This document shows positions 8,481-16,087 of a DNA stretch of 64,000 nucleotides, piece after piece (position 1 is the first letter of the stretch; each line of letters opens with the position of its first letter). Source of the stretch: Sphingobium sp. TKS (GTDB lineage: Bacteria > Pseudomonadota > Alphaproteobacteria > Sphingomonadales > Sphingomonadaceae). The DNA lies in NCBI RefSeq assembly GCF_001563265.1, contig NZ_CP005084.1:504001-568000 (forward strand). Reading direction: 5' to 3'. Below the pieces are notes generated by a model. It ran no database searches, was not told the DNA's origin, and was given only the letters and a program-made list of their open reading frames with translations. Both the position numbers and the translations under genes were made by a program.

Positions 8481-8756
8481 TCAGTAGTTTCCCCTGGCGG
8501 CCTCCTGCAGGATCAGCTTGTCAAGCGTCAGGTCCGATACCGCCTGCCGAAGCCGCGCATTCTCCCGCTCCAGGTCCTTCATCCGCCGCGCCTGGTCCAT
8601 CTTCAGGCCGCCGTACTCCTTGCGCCAGCGATAGTAGCTCTGCTCCGTGACGCCGATCCGGCGGCAGGCGTCGGCCACCGTCCCGCCCTGCGCCAGCACG
8701 ATTTCCGCTTCACGCAGCTTGCCGATGATCTCCTCGGGCTTGTGCTTCCGTGCCAT
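8481..8756 (-). CDS. IS3-family transposase OrfA
   Basis: 91 residues with the HTH_8/IS3 helix-turn-helix (PEEIIGKLREAEIVLAQGG, VADACRRIGVTEQSYYRWRKEYGG) followed by a leucine-zipper-like helix (MKDLERENARLRQAVSDLTLDK) used for multimerisation. It starts 60 bases inside the right terminal repeat, preceded by AGGAGGAATGGA. It provides DNA-end recognition and the frameshift donor for the OrfAB transposase. Confidence 0.92.
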   Translation of the reverse strand: MARKHKPEEIIGKLREAEIVLAQGGTVADACRRIGVTEQSYYRWRKEYGGLKMDQARRMKDLERENARLRQAVSDLTLDKLILQEAARGNY

Positions 8757-8819
8757 TCCATTCCTCCTTCGTGGTCCAGACTATGATAGTCGATGGGCCA
8801 CTCAGAAGGGGGCAGATCA

Positions 8820-8895
8820 CCAGCGCACGCGCGTCACAGTTCGGACTGACCTGCAAAATCTTGTAGTAATCAATAAATGGTTCGCCATTCGTCAT
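8820..8895 (-). pseudogene. J-domain gene, 5' portion with start codon
   Basis: Minus strand from ATG 8895 gives MTNGEPFIDYYKILQVSPNC followed by DARAL, which is helix I of a J domain (DYYKILQVSP), then meets the IS end. After removal of the IS and one CCAG the reading continues LETAYRFLAKKYHPDH in frame. An ATG at 8955 could extend the N-terminus by 20 residues but is less typical. The truncated frame now runs 35 codons into the IS. Confidence 0.85.
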
Positions 8896-9488
8896 CACAA
8901 ATCGTCCCCACTCCGTGCGAACCTTCTTTATGCCAGCCTGGATAAAATCCAACAACCATTCTGAAACCCATCGGCATTGTCAGCGGCGGGAGCGACATTC
9001 TCAAAGCAGATCACACGCCGCCAGGCGTCCGTCTGCAGCGAAGCGAGATCTACGCCACTCTGTAACGGCATCGCGCTGGTCGCGGATGACGGCCTCCGTC
9101 ACGACCTCAACAGTTTGCGGGATGTCTTGCAAACGCGCCGACCTGTCTCGACGTATAATCAAGGCGGTCCGCCGCACCGGCGATGGCGGAGCGATTGGCT
9201 TCAATCGCATGAACCTGCATGGACAGGGTCATGACGGCAAGCCCCACGGCGGCACACAGCCAGCCGGACGAAGCCGCGGATATGCTGGCCTATTCCGAGA
9301 ATGACGGCCCTTCAATGCAATATGCGACAATAATGATTGTGAGAGGCGATCGTAGGATTGGGCAATGACGCGCCGTAAACGCGATCTGTTGCTGAACGAT
9401 TGCTGACTGCCCCGTTCAGAAATACGCCAGAGACGGATGGTAATAACGCTGCTCGTCGAGACGTAACCGTCTGTGGAGGAGGTGAAAA
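8896..9488. other. Region without a recognisable gene
   Basis: Short frames exist on both strands but none has a convincing ribosome-binding site and family resemblance. The left part should hold the promoter of the split J-domain gene (minus strand) and the last 100 bases the promoter of the glycine-zipper gene at 9489, whose Shine-Dalgarno GGAGGTG is clear. Confidence 0.4.
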
Positions 9489-9896
9489 ATGATGCGCAAA
9501 CCCCTAATGGCACTTTCCCTGGCTGCTTCAATACTGGCAGGCCTGCCATCTCTGGCCCATGCCCATGACGGCCGGGGAAGTTGGTATCGGTACGAAGAAT
9601 ATCATGATGACGGCGACGATGACGATGACGATGACCGTCCGCATTACCGCCGCAGTTATTATGAGGAGCGGGACTATCAGCGCCCCCGCTATGCCGAACC
9701 ACGGCGCTATTATCGTGGTGAGCGCCACTATCGTTGTGGCGGCAGCGGAACGACGGGGCTGCTGCTGGGCGGTGCGGCAGGCGCATTGCTGGGACGTTCG
9801 GTCGATCGCTATGGCGATCGGGCGCCGGGGACCATTATCGGTGCGGGCGCAGGCGCCTTGCTGGGCCGGGAAGTCGACCGCAACTCCGATTGCTGA
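9489..9896 (+). CDS. Glycine-zipper 2TM envelope protein with poly-Asp linker
   Basis: 135 residues. Signal peptide (1-25, ending AHAHD), then a Tyr/Arg-rich linker with a run of Asp residues (about 43-51), then CGGSGTTGLLLGGAAGALLG and GTIIGAGAGALLGREVDRNSDC, a glycine-zipper 2TM domain. Start ATG 9489 (or 9492) follows GGAGGTG. It is a paralogue of the protein at 927-1274, with nearly identical zippers but a longer acidic linker. Probably periplasmic or outer-membrane associated; the Asp/His/Tyr linker might bind cations, which is speculation. Confidence 0.8.
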   Translation: MMRKPLMALSLAASILAGLPSLAHAHDGRGSWYRYEEYHDDGDDDDDDDRPHYRRSYYEERDYQRPRYAEPRRYYRGERHYRCGGSGTTGLLLGGAAGALLGRSVDRYGDRAPGTIIGAGAGALLGREVDRNSDC

Positions 9897-10035
9897 CCAG
9901 GATTATCCAGGCACAATGGTCTGAATTCCCTTTGATGGCGGGAGGATGTGGGGGGTGGAACCGTTATGGAACCACGCCCCTCTTTGCTGGAGCGGGTTCA
10001 GATCGAGTTCAGCGCACCTATGCTTGAGTGACAGA

Positions 10036-10138
10036 CTAGAGCAGAATCCGACCCGCTTGCATCGGATCGGCTGCTCTAGATCTTTGTTTTGCCGCGTTTT
10101 CCGAGTCAGCTGATTCTATCCGCTTGGAAAACGCTCTA
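10036..10138. repeat. Alphaproteobacterial intergenic repeat with two hairpins
   Basis: Two adjacent inverted repeats: CTAGAGCAG...CTGCTCTAG (10036-10044 with 10071-10079) and GCGTTTTCC...GGAAAACGC (10094-10102 with 10126-10134), ending CTCTAC. The CTAGAGC/GCTCTAG borders recur in the repeat at 60975-61081. Such elements are widespread between genes in alphaproteobacteria; the last hairpin lies just before the next gene and may affect its mRNA. Confidence 0.7.
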
Positions 10139-10184
10139 CCCCTTCCGCCGGGTGCGGACAGGGCAAAGAATAAGGAGGCAGGAG

Positions 10185-10544
10185 ATGAAAATGCTCCGTA
10201 ACGCGGCCTTTGGGCTGATGTTGGCAGCGTCCATGCCAATCAGCGTCACGCCTGCGGAGGCACGCGATCATCATCGTTATTATTCGCGTCACTATGACAA
10301 TGATACGGCGCTCGCCTTGAGCGCAGGAATTGTCGGCTTGGCCATCGGCGCGGCCATCGCATCGGATCGGCCGCGCTATTATTACGATGATGATGATTAT
10401 TATTATCGCGAACGATATTACCGACCGCATTACCGGTCATATAATTACTATTATTACGACAGCTATCCGCGCTATTATGACAGGCGGTGGTATCGCCATA
10501 ACGATCGGCATTGGCGTCACCATCATGATGACGATGATGATTGA
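10185..10544 (+). CDS. Secreted Tyr/His/Asp-rich protein
   Basis: 119 residues from ATG 10185, chosen because AAGGAGGCAGGAG precedes it (an earlier in-frame ATG at 10089 lies inside the intergenic repeat). Signal peptide about 1-25 (AAFGLMLAASMPISVTPAEA). A short Gly/Ala hydrophobic segment (ALSAGIVGLAIGAAIAS) follows, then a strongly Tyr/Arg/Asp-rich region and a His/Asp tail. This matches a type of short exported protein often seen beside glycine-zipper proteins in sphingomonads; function unknown, metal binding or cell-wall interaction possible. Confidence 0.72.
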   Translation: MKMLRNAAFGLMLAASMPISVTPAEARDHHRYYSRHYDNDTALALSAGIVGLAIGAAIASDRPRYYYDDDDYYYRERYYRPHYRSYNYYYYDSYPRYYDRRWYRHNDRHWRHHHDDDDD

Positions 10545-10741
10545 TACGGGCAGCGGATGGCCTATTACGGCGTAACCGACCGCAAATGCGTCAGCGCAAT
10601 TGAGGCTGTAGCGCACTGGGAGACGGCTGACTTTTCGCTTTGATGACCAGAGAAGTTTGCATACTTTGCGGATGGAGGGCTTGACGAACCCCCATCTTCC
10701 CCGCTCCCTTCGTGCGCATGTGCATGAGGGGGGTGGACGGA

Positions 10742-12430
10742 ATGAGGCCTGAAGGACGCTTGCGGGTTGCTGCGGGACATGCCTCCGAGCAGGGCGCGAG
10801 ACCCGATAATCAGGACTTTGTCGGCATCTATGCCGCGACGGAAACCGAACGCATCCGCCATGGCATGATCGCCGCCCTGGCCGATGGGGTCGGCGGGGCG
10901 CGGGGTGGACGGATCGCTGCTGAGTTGGCCATTCGCGCGCTGATCGAAGGACTTTACGACCAGCCCGACACCATCGGCACGCCCGCGGCGGTCCAGCGTG
11001 TGATGGCGCCGTTCAACCGCTGGCTGGCCGCCATGGGACGGACGGAGACGATGGCGCATGCCGCGACGACCTTCACCGCGCTCATTCTCAAGGGCCGTCG
11101 CGCCCATCTCTGCCATGTAGGTGACAGCCGCGCCTGGCACTATCGCGAGGGACGCCTGACCCTTTTGACCGAGGATCATAGCCGGTCTCATCCCGACCAG
11201 AAGCATATCCTCTATCGCGCACTCGGCATCGAGGAGCATCTCCGGCTGGACCATCACCAGATCGTGCTGGCCGAGCATGACCGGCTCCTGCTCACCAGCG
11301 ACGGGGTCCATGGCAGCCTGTCGCCAAAGCGGCTGGAAAAACTGCTGGGAGCCCGCAATTCCGCCGAGGCCGACGCCATCGCGATCGTCGATGCCGCCCT
11401 GTCGGCGGGCAGCGCCGACAATACAAGCGCGGTGGTGCTGGACGTTGTGAGCCTTCCCGCCATCGACCACGACAGCGTCGCCAGCGACATTGCGCGATTG
11501 CCCATTCTCGCTCCACCCCGAGAGGGGGATAGCGTGGACGGCTTCCGCCTCGACAGCCTCCTGTCGGATGGCCGTTATGCCCGCCTGTTCCGCGCGACCG
11601 ACACGCTGTCGGGCGGACAGATGGTCGTCAAATTCCCCAAACCCAACCTTCTTTCCGAAGGCGGCGCCCGTCTGGCTTTCGCGCGCGAAATGCTGGTGGG
11701 CAGCCGTGTCTCCAGCCCGTTCGTGGCTGCGGCCGTCCCCGTTCCTCCCGACAGGCAGACCCGACTCTATGGCGTCCAGCCCTTCTATGACGGCGAGACG
11801 CTCGAAAAGCGCCTTGCGCGTCCTGTCTCGCTCGAAGATGGGCTGGCCATCGCGATCAAGCTCACCCGCGCCGTGGCCGCCCTGCACCGGCTCGACATCA
11901 TCCATCGTGATATCAAGCCCGACAATGTCCTGTTGCTGCGCGATGGCGGGCTGAAGCTCATCGATCTTGGCGTCGCGCGCCTGCCCCGGATCGAGGAATT
12001 TGCGAGCAAGGAGGTTCCCGGCACCTTCAGCTATCTTGCCCCCGAAATGTTCGCCAAAAATGCGGGCGACGAAGGGACCGACCAATATGCGCTGGGCGTC
12101 ACGCTCTGGCGCCTGTTCGCCAGGCGCTATCCCTATGGCGAAATCGAGGCGTTCAGCCGACCGCGCTTTCGCAAGGCCGCCCCGCCCAGCACGCACAGAC
12201 CCGAATTGCCGGCCTGGCTGGACAATATCCTGACGCGCAGCGTGGCCATCGATTCCAGCGACAGGTTCGGTGACGTCATCGAACTTTTGCGCGCCCTTGA
12301 GGGCGGCGCAGCGGTCGCCCGCGTCAACCAGCGCGGGCTTCCCTTCATCGAACGCGACCCTGTCCGTTTCTGGCAAGTCGTCTCGCTCGTGCTGGCCATC
12401 ATGGTGATCGTCGCATTGGTGACGCGCTGA
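10742..12430 (+). CDS. Fused PP2C phosphatase / Ser-Thr protein kinase, C-terminal membrane anchor
   Basis: About 562 residues. ATG 10742 is preferred (GAGGGGGG upstream) over 10712. The N-terminal PP2C domain (about 5-230) has metal-binding motifs RPDNQDF, ALADGVGG, CHVGDSRAWHYR and SADNTSAVVL. The kinase domain (about 260-520) has VVKFPKPN, HRDIKPDNVLL (catalytic loop), IDLGVARL (here DLG for DFG) and PGTFSYLAPEMF (activation loop). The last 20 residues (WQVVSLVLAIMVIVALV) form one transmembrane helix, so the enzyme is a cytoplasmic tail-anchored switch. This two-domain type is known near nitrate-assimilation genes in proteobacteria, but none is visible here; it stands alone. Confidence 0.9.
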   Translation: MRPEGRLRVAAGHASEQGARPDNQDFVGIYAATETERIRHGMIAALADGVGGARGGRIAAELAIRALIEGLYDQPDTIGTPAAVQRVMAPFNRWLAAMGRTETMAHAATTFTALILKGRRAHLCHVGDSRAWHYREGRLTLLTEDHSRSHPDQKHILYRALGIEEHLRLDHHQIVLAEHDRLLLTSDGVHGSLSPKRLEKLLGARNSAEADAIAIVDAALSAGSADNTSAVVLDVVSLPAIDHDSVASDIARLPILAPPREGDSVDGFRLDSLLSDGRYARLFRATDTLSGGQMVVKFPKPNLLSEGGARLAFAREMLVGSRVSSPFVAAAVPVPPDRQTRLYGVQPFYDGETLEKRLARPVSLEDGLAIAIKLTRAVAALHRLDIIHRDIKPDNVLLLRDGGLKLIDLGVARLPRIEEFASKEVPGTFSYLAPEMFAKNAGDEGTDQYALGVTLWRLFARRYPYGEIEAFSRPRFRKAAPPSTHRPELPAWLDNILTRSVAIDSSDRFGDVIELLRALEGGAAVARVNQRGLPFIERDPVRFWQVVSLVLAIMVIVALVTR

Positions 12431-12463
12431 GCTGGTTTGGAAAGCATCGGGGAATCGAAGCCG

Positions 12464-12492
12464 CCTGACCGGAGGTGATCCTTCCGGTCAGG
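12464..12492. terminator. Bidirectional terminator between convergent genes
   Basis: Perfect 10-bp stem CCTGACCGGA/TCCGGTCAGG with a 9-base loop between the kinase gene and the convergent cupin gene. There is no long T-run on either side. Confidence 0.6.
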
Positions 12493-12518
12493 CAGATCGC
12501 CCCGCGGTCGCCTGAACA

Positions 12519-13013
12519 TTATTGGCAGTTAGTCGGCTTATTTTCATCGATCCGGAAGCCTACCCCGGCGGGCGATATGCGGATGCCGATAAACTCTGCG
12601 ATATTGCCCGTGGCGTTGCGGATCTGATGGATGCGAAATGCCTGCTCGATGAACGACTGGCCCGCATGATAGGTTTGCCAGGTGCACAGGGGATTGCCAC
12701 CATCATACCACTGAATTTCGCCTTCGGTGACGGTAATGAATACCGGCGCGGGGTGCGAGTGCCATCCGCTATAGCCGCCCGGCTGAACCGTCAGACGATC
12801 CGCGCCCACATCAGAGTCGGCCTTGGTCTTCAGGAACAAATCCCATTTCTCGACCTTGTCGGCCTTCACATCGAGTGAACCGTAATGCCCCGTCACTATA
12901 GGCGCGGGAGCAAAGCCCGAACCACTTGTCGCCAAGGCGGGCAGAGCGGTCAAAATCGCCGTGGCAGCCGCTGTCATCGGAAGGACGACGCGTGATGGGT
13001 TGAGGTGCTTCAT
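12519..13013 (-). CDS. Exported cupin-domain protein
   Basis: 164 residues from ATG 13013 (AGGAG eight bases upstream; an upstream start at 13112 adds no sensible sequence). Signal peptide 1-28 (VVLPMTAAATAILTALPALA). The single cupin fold has the first metal-binding motif around GGYSGWHSHPAPVFITVTEGEIQWYDG (two His and a Glu) and a second region AGQSFIEQAFRIHQIRNATG (His). The periplasmic location and two-motif layout suggest a metal-binding cupin_2 protein of unknown substrate. It is not linked to a catabolic operon here. Confidence 0.8.
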   Translation of the reverse strand: MKHLNPSRVVLPMTAAATAILTALPALATSGSGFAPAPIVTGHYGSLDVKADKVEKWDLFLKTKADSDVGADRLTVQPGGYSGWHSHPAPVFITVTEGEIQWYDGGNPLCTWQTYHAGQSFIEQAFRIHQIRNATGNIAEFIGIRISPAGVGFRIDENKPTNCQ

Positions 13014-13409
13014 CGCCAATCTCCTGTTCACCGGAAGAAGTGTAGCGACCGGATTATCATTATCCCAAGTCAAGGACGTGCATGTGATGGTTGCTCTTTT
13101 GCGGAACAGCACAAAGGTCCGCGTCGAGGTTCATTGATGCGGAACTGATTCGGAGAGAATTAGCTAATCTGGATTATGCTCGCGTCCGGAAGCGAAGACT
13201 ATGGCGCAGAGGGATTATGTCGATCGATGAATGAATCAGATTCGTTTGGCCTATTTCACCTGATGAATAGCAAACTCACGCGCATAGGTGCATGGTCAGC
13301 GCTCCTCTCCCTTGGAGGAACCCAACGGCCCCGCCTCAACCCCCTTCTGAGGCGGGGCTCATTGCGGTGCGTGAAGTTGCGACTGGACGATGCGGCCTGG
13401 AGCTGACTT
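13014..13409. other. Intergenic region between cupin and DUF3422 genes
   Basis: No gene with a credible start. It contains the cupin promoter on its left side and the hairpin at 13329-13357. Confidence 0.45.
13329..13357. terminator. Terminator-like hairpin 3' of the DUF3422 gene
   Basis: Perfect 10-bp stem CCCCGCCTCA/TGAGGCGGGG with a 9-base loop. On the minus strand it lies 53 bases after the stop of the DUF3422 gene; no long U-tract is seen. Confidence 0.55.
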
Positions 13410-14705
13410 TCAATGCCCATCTGCGGGTAACCGCTTGACCTTCCGGATTTGGCCGATGCCCAAGAAAACCGTGATGATCGTCACCGGGAACAGCGCGATA
13501 TCGACCCAACCGGGCAAATGCAGCCCCTGCAGCTCCAACGCCTCCTTCAAATGATGCCAGAGACCGAGCGCGTAATAGCTGATCGCCACGACCGACAGTC
13601 CTTCGACCGTATGCTGGAGCCGCAATTGGAGGGCAGTCCGGCGATCCATGGATGCCAGCAGGTCACGGTTGCGGCGGGCGAGAGCGGTGTCAACCCGGGT
13701 ACGCAGCAAGGCGCTGGTCCAGGCGGTGCGCTGCGCCAGATCTTCCAGGCGGCGGGTGAAGGCGTCGCAGGTGCGCATGGCCGGGAGCAACCGCCGCTCG
13801 GTAAAATCATCGAGTGAGCGGTAGCCGCGAACCGGCACGACGGCGAGGCGACGGATACGGTCGCGACAGATTTCCGCATAGGCCTGCGTGGCGCTCATCC
13901 TGTAGCGGGTGCGCGCCACGATTTCGGCCAGTTCCGTGCTCAGTGCAGAAAGCTGCTCCAGCACCTGATCAGCGTCCGTATCATTCTGCGCGACGCGGCT
14001 GGTGATGGCCGTCAGCCTTTGCTCAAGCTCAGTGAGCAGCGGCGTCGCCTGTTGCGCTTCGGGCAGACCGAGCAGGGCTATCTTGCGGTAATTGCCCAGT
14101 TCCTGGAGCCGCTGGACGAGTTGTGAGCTTTCACCGCCTTGCAGACCCTTGTCATGGATAAGCAGCCGGCCAAAGCCGTCCTCATGCAAGCGGAAGTCGC
14201 TCCAGATGCGGGCATGGCCATCCGCGACATCGGATATGATGAGGTCATCGGTGGCGAAATGCGCGGCGATGGCGGCGGGTAGCGGTTCGTTCATGACCAT
14301 CGCGATCTGAGTAGAACGGATCACGCGACCGGGAATCTCCGCCATCCAGTGCGGCACATTGCCAAAAGGAGTAAGGTCGAACAGCGTCGCGCCTTCGACT
14401 GGCGCAAGAAAACTGTATGTCATATATTCGGTGTGACGCTCCCAGGAAAAATGGAGATCGTCGATCCGGACGGAAAGAAAGCGGTCGCCGGTCTTGAGGA
14501 TGGGAAAGCGTTCGTAAAGAAGGGCGATAGTTTCATGGGCCTGCTGTTCATCGACCAGCAACACGAATTGTAGAGCAAGAGCCGGTGCATCGAAGCGGGG
14601 CAGGCCGCGAATATGCATTTCCCGCGAGAGCGAAGCGCGTAGCGGGTGGTTACGCTGGCTGAGCGCCGCGAACGGATCGGCCTGGATGCTGGTCATGTCG
14701 TCCAT
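13410..14705 (-). CDS. DUF3422-family membrane protein
   Basis: 431 residues from ATG 14705 (a longer frame to 14765 lacks family resemblance). The N-terminus (LSQRNHPLRASLSREMHIRGLPRF) is the recognisable DUF3422 opening; the middle is a largely helical soluble region with predicted coiled coil (about 225-290). Near the C-terminus two hydrophobic segments (LSVVAISYYALGLWHHL and WVDIALFPVTIITVFLGIG) indicate membrane anchoring with a cytoplasmic bulk, reminiscent of CorA-like topology. The role is unknown in the family. Monocistronic. Confidence 0.85.
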   Translation of the reverse strand: MDDMTSIQADPFAALSQRNHPLRASLSREMHIRGLPRFDAPALALQFVLLVDEQQAHETIALLYERFPILKTGDRFLSVRIDDLHFSWERHTEYMTYSFLAPVEGATLFDLTPFGNVPHWMAEIPGRVIRSTQIAMVMNEPLPAAIAAHFATDDLIISDVADGHARIWSDFRLHEDGFGRLLIHDKGLQGGESSQLVQRLQELGNYRKIALLGLPEAQQATPLLTELEQRLTAITSRVAQNDTDADQVLEQLSALSTELAEIVARTRYRMSATQAYAEICRDRIRRLAVVPVRGYRSLDDFTERRLLPAMRTCDAFTRRLEDLAQRTAWTSALLRTRVDTALARRNRDLLASMDRRTALQLRLQHTVEGLSVVAISYYALGLWHHLKEALELQGLHLPGWVDIALFPVTIITVFLGIGQIRKVKRLPADGH

Positions 14706-15153
14706 GTGCGGTTTTCTGCCTCGGCATGGTTGCATTAAAAAGTCCGGCGATGCCGTGACTATCAACTGTTACTTCGGCGGGATCGCGATTGGCAATTGAT
14801 CCTGCCCGAAAGGATGATGGCAGGTCTGGAAATGTCCGCAGCACCTTCCATGCTCGGCCCCATTTCGAACCCTCATCAATCACCATTTCGTGATCGTGGG
14901 ATCGGTCGATGATGTGTTGATGATTGAGGATGCCGCGGGTGGCCGCTTTCATCTCGTGATGGCAGAGGCAATGGGTCGCCCGTCGCGTGATCAGGTGGAT
15001 GTGGAGCTTTATGCGATCGGCATAGGTTCGCATAGGAATTCCGGAAAGTTCCGCCAAATCCTATGCATTTTCAACGGAAACCAACCTTTCTCGCTCTCGA
15101 GAAGCTATGTCCGCATGCGTAAATGAACATCCTCTCCAAGGGAGGATGCCGAT
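14706..15153. other. Intergenic region, no supported gene
   Basis: About 450 bases. Short frames exist on both strands, without matching ribosome-binding sites or recognisable protein features. The right end has the clear Shine-Dalgarno AAGGGAGG of the next gene. Confidence 0.45.
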
Positions 15154-15432
15154 ATGAGCTGGTATGAACATCTGGCGGCGAAGATCGGGCTGAGGATCGC
15201 GGGCCTGATACTTCTCATCTCCGCCTGGCCTGAAGGCGGGCTGCTGCGCAGGTTGGTCATGGAAAACCCGACGGCAGACATGAACGCGACAGAATTGCTG
15301 CTCGCCGCGCTGTTGTTTTTAAGTGCCAGCGGCGGGGCAGCACTGACGGCGATGGGATCGCGCCTGTGGGAACCGGTGAAACTCTCGGCCCGCTGGTCTG
15401 GGCATGACCGGGATCAACGCGCGCGCTCCTGA
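15154..15432 (+). CDS. Small membrane protein, unknown
   Basis: 92 residues starting at ATG 15154 after AAGGGAGGATGCCGAT. Two hydrophobic segments (IGLRIAGLILLISAW and ATELLLAALLFLSASGGAALTAM) suggest a two-helix inner-membrane protein. No family recognised. The gene ends eight bases before the apparent left end of the IS66 remnant, so its 3' end may have been altered by that insertion. Confidence 0.55.
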   Translation: MSWYEHLAAKIGLRIAGLILLISAWPEGGLLRRLVMENPTADMNATELLLAALLFLSASGGAALTAMGSRLWEPVKLSARWSGHDRDQRARS

Positions 15433-15440
15433 CGCCCTTG

Positions 15441-15939
15441 GTAGGCGCTGGCCGGTATCGCTCCGGTGAGGGCCGCCTTGCGGTGATCCGCTGATATTTT
15501 GACATGGCACCGGTGCAAGCACTGGTGTTTGCACCGGTACTAAGGACGGTGCGATGAGTCAGATCACGGTAATTTCGGGGCCGGAGCGGCGGCGGGTATG
15601 GAGCGACCAGCAGAAGCGCGAACTGGTCGCGGCGGTTTCGGCGCCCGGTGCGAACGTGGCGGAGATTGCCCGCCGTGCCGATCTGCGGCCGAACCAGATC
15701 TACAGATGGCGACGGCAGATGGGGCAGGCAGCGCAGGGCTTTGCCGAGGTGCAGGTGCAAGCCGATCCGGTGCCAGTGATCGGATCGGCGATCACCGTCG
15801 AGTTTGAGCGGGCGATCGTGCGCATTCCCGCTGGCGCATCACCTGGGCTGGTGTCGGCAGTGCTGCGGTCGGTCAAGCCGTGATCCCAGTTCCTTCCGGC
15901 GTTCGGATATGGATCGCAACGGGGCACACGGACATGCGG
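15441..15939 (+). mobile_element. IS66-family remnant (left end, tnpA, start of tnpB)
   Basis: The left end begins GTAGGCGCTGGCC, resembling IS66 terminal repeats (GTAAGCG type). It carries complete tnpA and only about 20 codons of tnpB before the homology stops at 15939, where another element starts. Upstream of tnpA a perfect 10-bp inverted repeat ACCGGTGCAA/TTGCACCGGT (15509-15538) lies in the leader. The tnpC transposase and right end are absent. Confidence 0.7.
15554..15883 (+). CDS. IS66 TnpA (OrfA)
   Basis: 109 residues: N-terminal HTH_8 domain (RRRVWSDQQKRELVAAVSAPGANVAEIARRADLRPNQIYRWRRQM) followed by the IS66 OrfA tail (AITVEFERAIVRIPAGASPGLVSAVLRSV). It is an accessory DNA-binding protein of IS66 transposition and cannot act alone. 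Its stop overlaps the tnpB start (GTGA). Confidence 0.88.
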   Translation: MSQITVISGPERRRVWSDQQKRELVAAVSAPGANVAEIARRADLRPNQIYRWRRQMGQAAQGFAEVQVQADPVPVIGSAITVEFERAIVRIPAGASPGLVSAVLRSVKP

Positions 15940-15987
15940 CGTTATGCGGCGCGTGGGATTATGTGGAGTCCTGGGCGGCCAGGCTAA
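15880..15987 (+). pseudogene. IS66 TnpB, truncated after ~20 residues
   Basis: GTG 15880 opens MIPVPSGVRIWIATGHTDMR, the canonical IS66 OrfB N-terminus, then runs into unrelated codons and stops at TAA 15985. The break after GHTDMR marks the border of the next element. Confidence 0.8.
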
Positions 15988-16087
15988 TTTTACTTAATAA
16001 ATACATGCTGATGAGAGATCTGTGCGGGCAGGAACTCAGCATAATCTAGACTTCCCAAGCGCCGATCCGGCGCACGGGAGAGAAGTC

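Larger units (their letters stand above)
4917..8819 (-). mobile_element. IS3-family (IS407-like) element, itself interrupted by a serine-recombinase element
   Basis: Terminal inverted repeats begin TGATCGGCCCCC (left, 4917) and TGATCTGCCCCC (right, read inward from 8819), both followed by GAGTGG-CC. A 4-bp direct repeat CCAG (4913-4916 and 8820-8823) flanks the ends, the duplication size typical of the IS407 group. The transposase is read right to left: OrfA 8481-8756, OrfB from about 8439, with the OrfB 3' end displaced to 4951-5088. Without the 2.6-kb inner insertion the element would be about 1.27 kb. It sits inside a J-domain gene. Confidence 0.9.

Noticed and set aside
9577..9640. Repeated GATGATGAC-like triplets suggesting a simple repeat or CRISPR-like array
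   Set aside because: They encode the poly-Asp linker of the glycine-zipper protein; no spacers or regular repeat length.
10380..10545. Dense TAT/GAT repeats
   Set aside because: Codons for Tyr and Asp runs in the exported protein, not a tandem DNA repeat array.
10565..12376. 603-codon frame opposite the kinase-phosphatase gene
   Set aside because: Antisense shadow; no motifs.
13176..13406. 76-codon frame between cupin and DUF3422 genes
   Set aside because: No Shine-Dalgarno and it runs through a terminator hairpin.
14890..15126. 78-codon plus-strand frame upstream of the small membrane gene
   Set aside because: No start signal or family similarity; the region looks intergenic.
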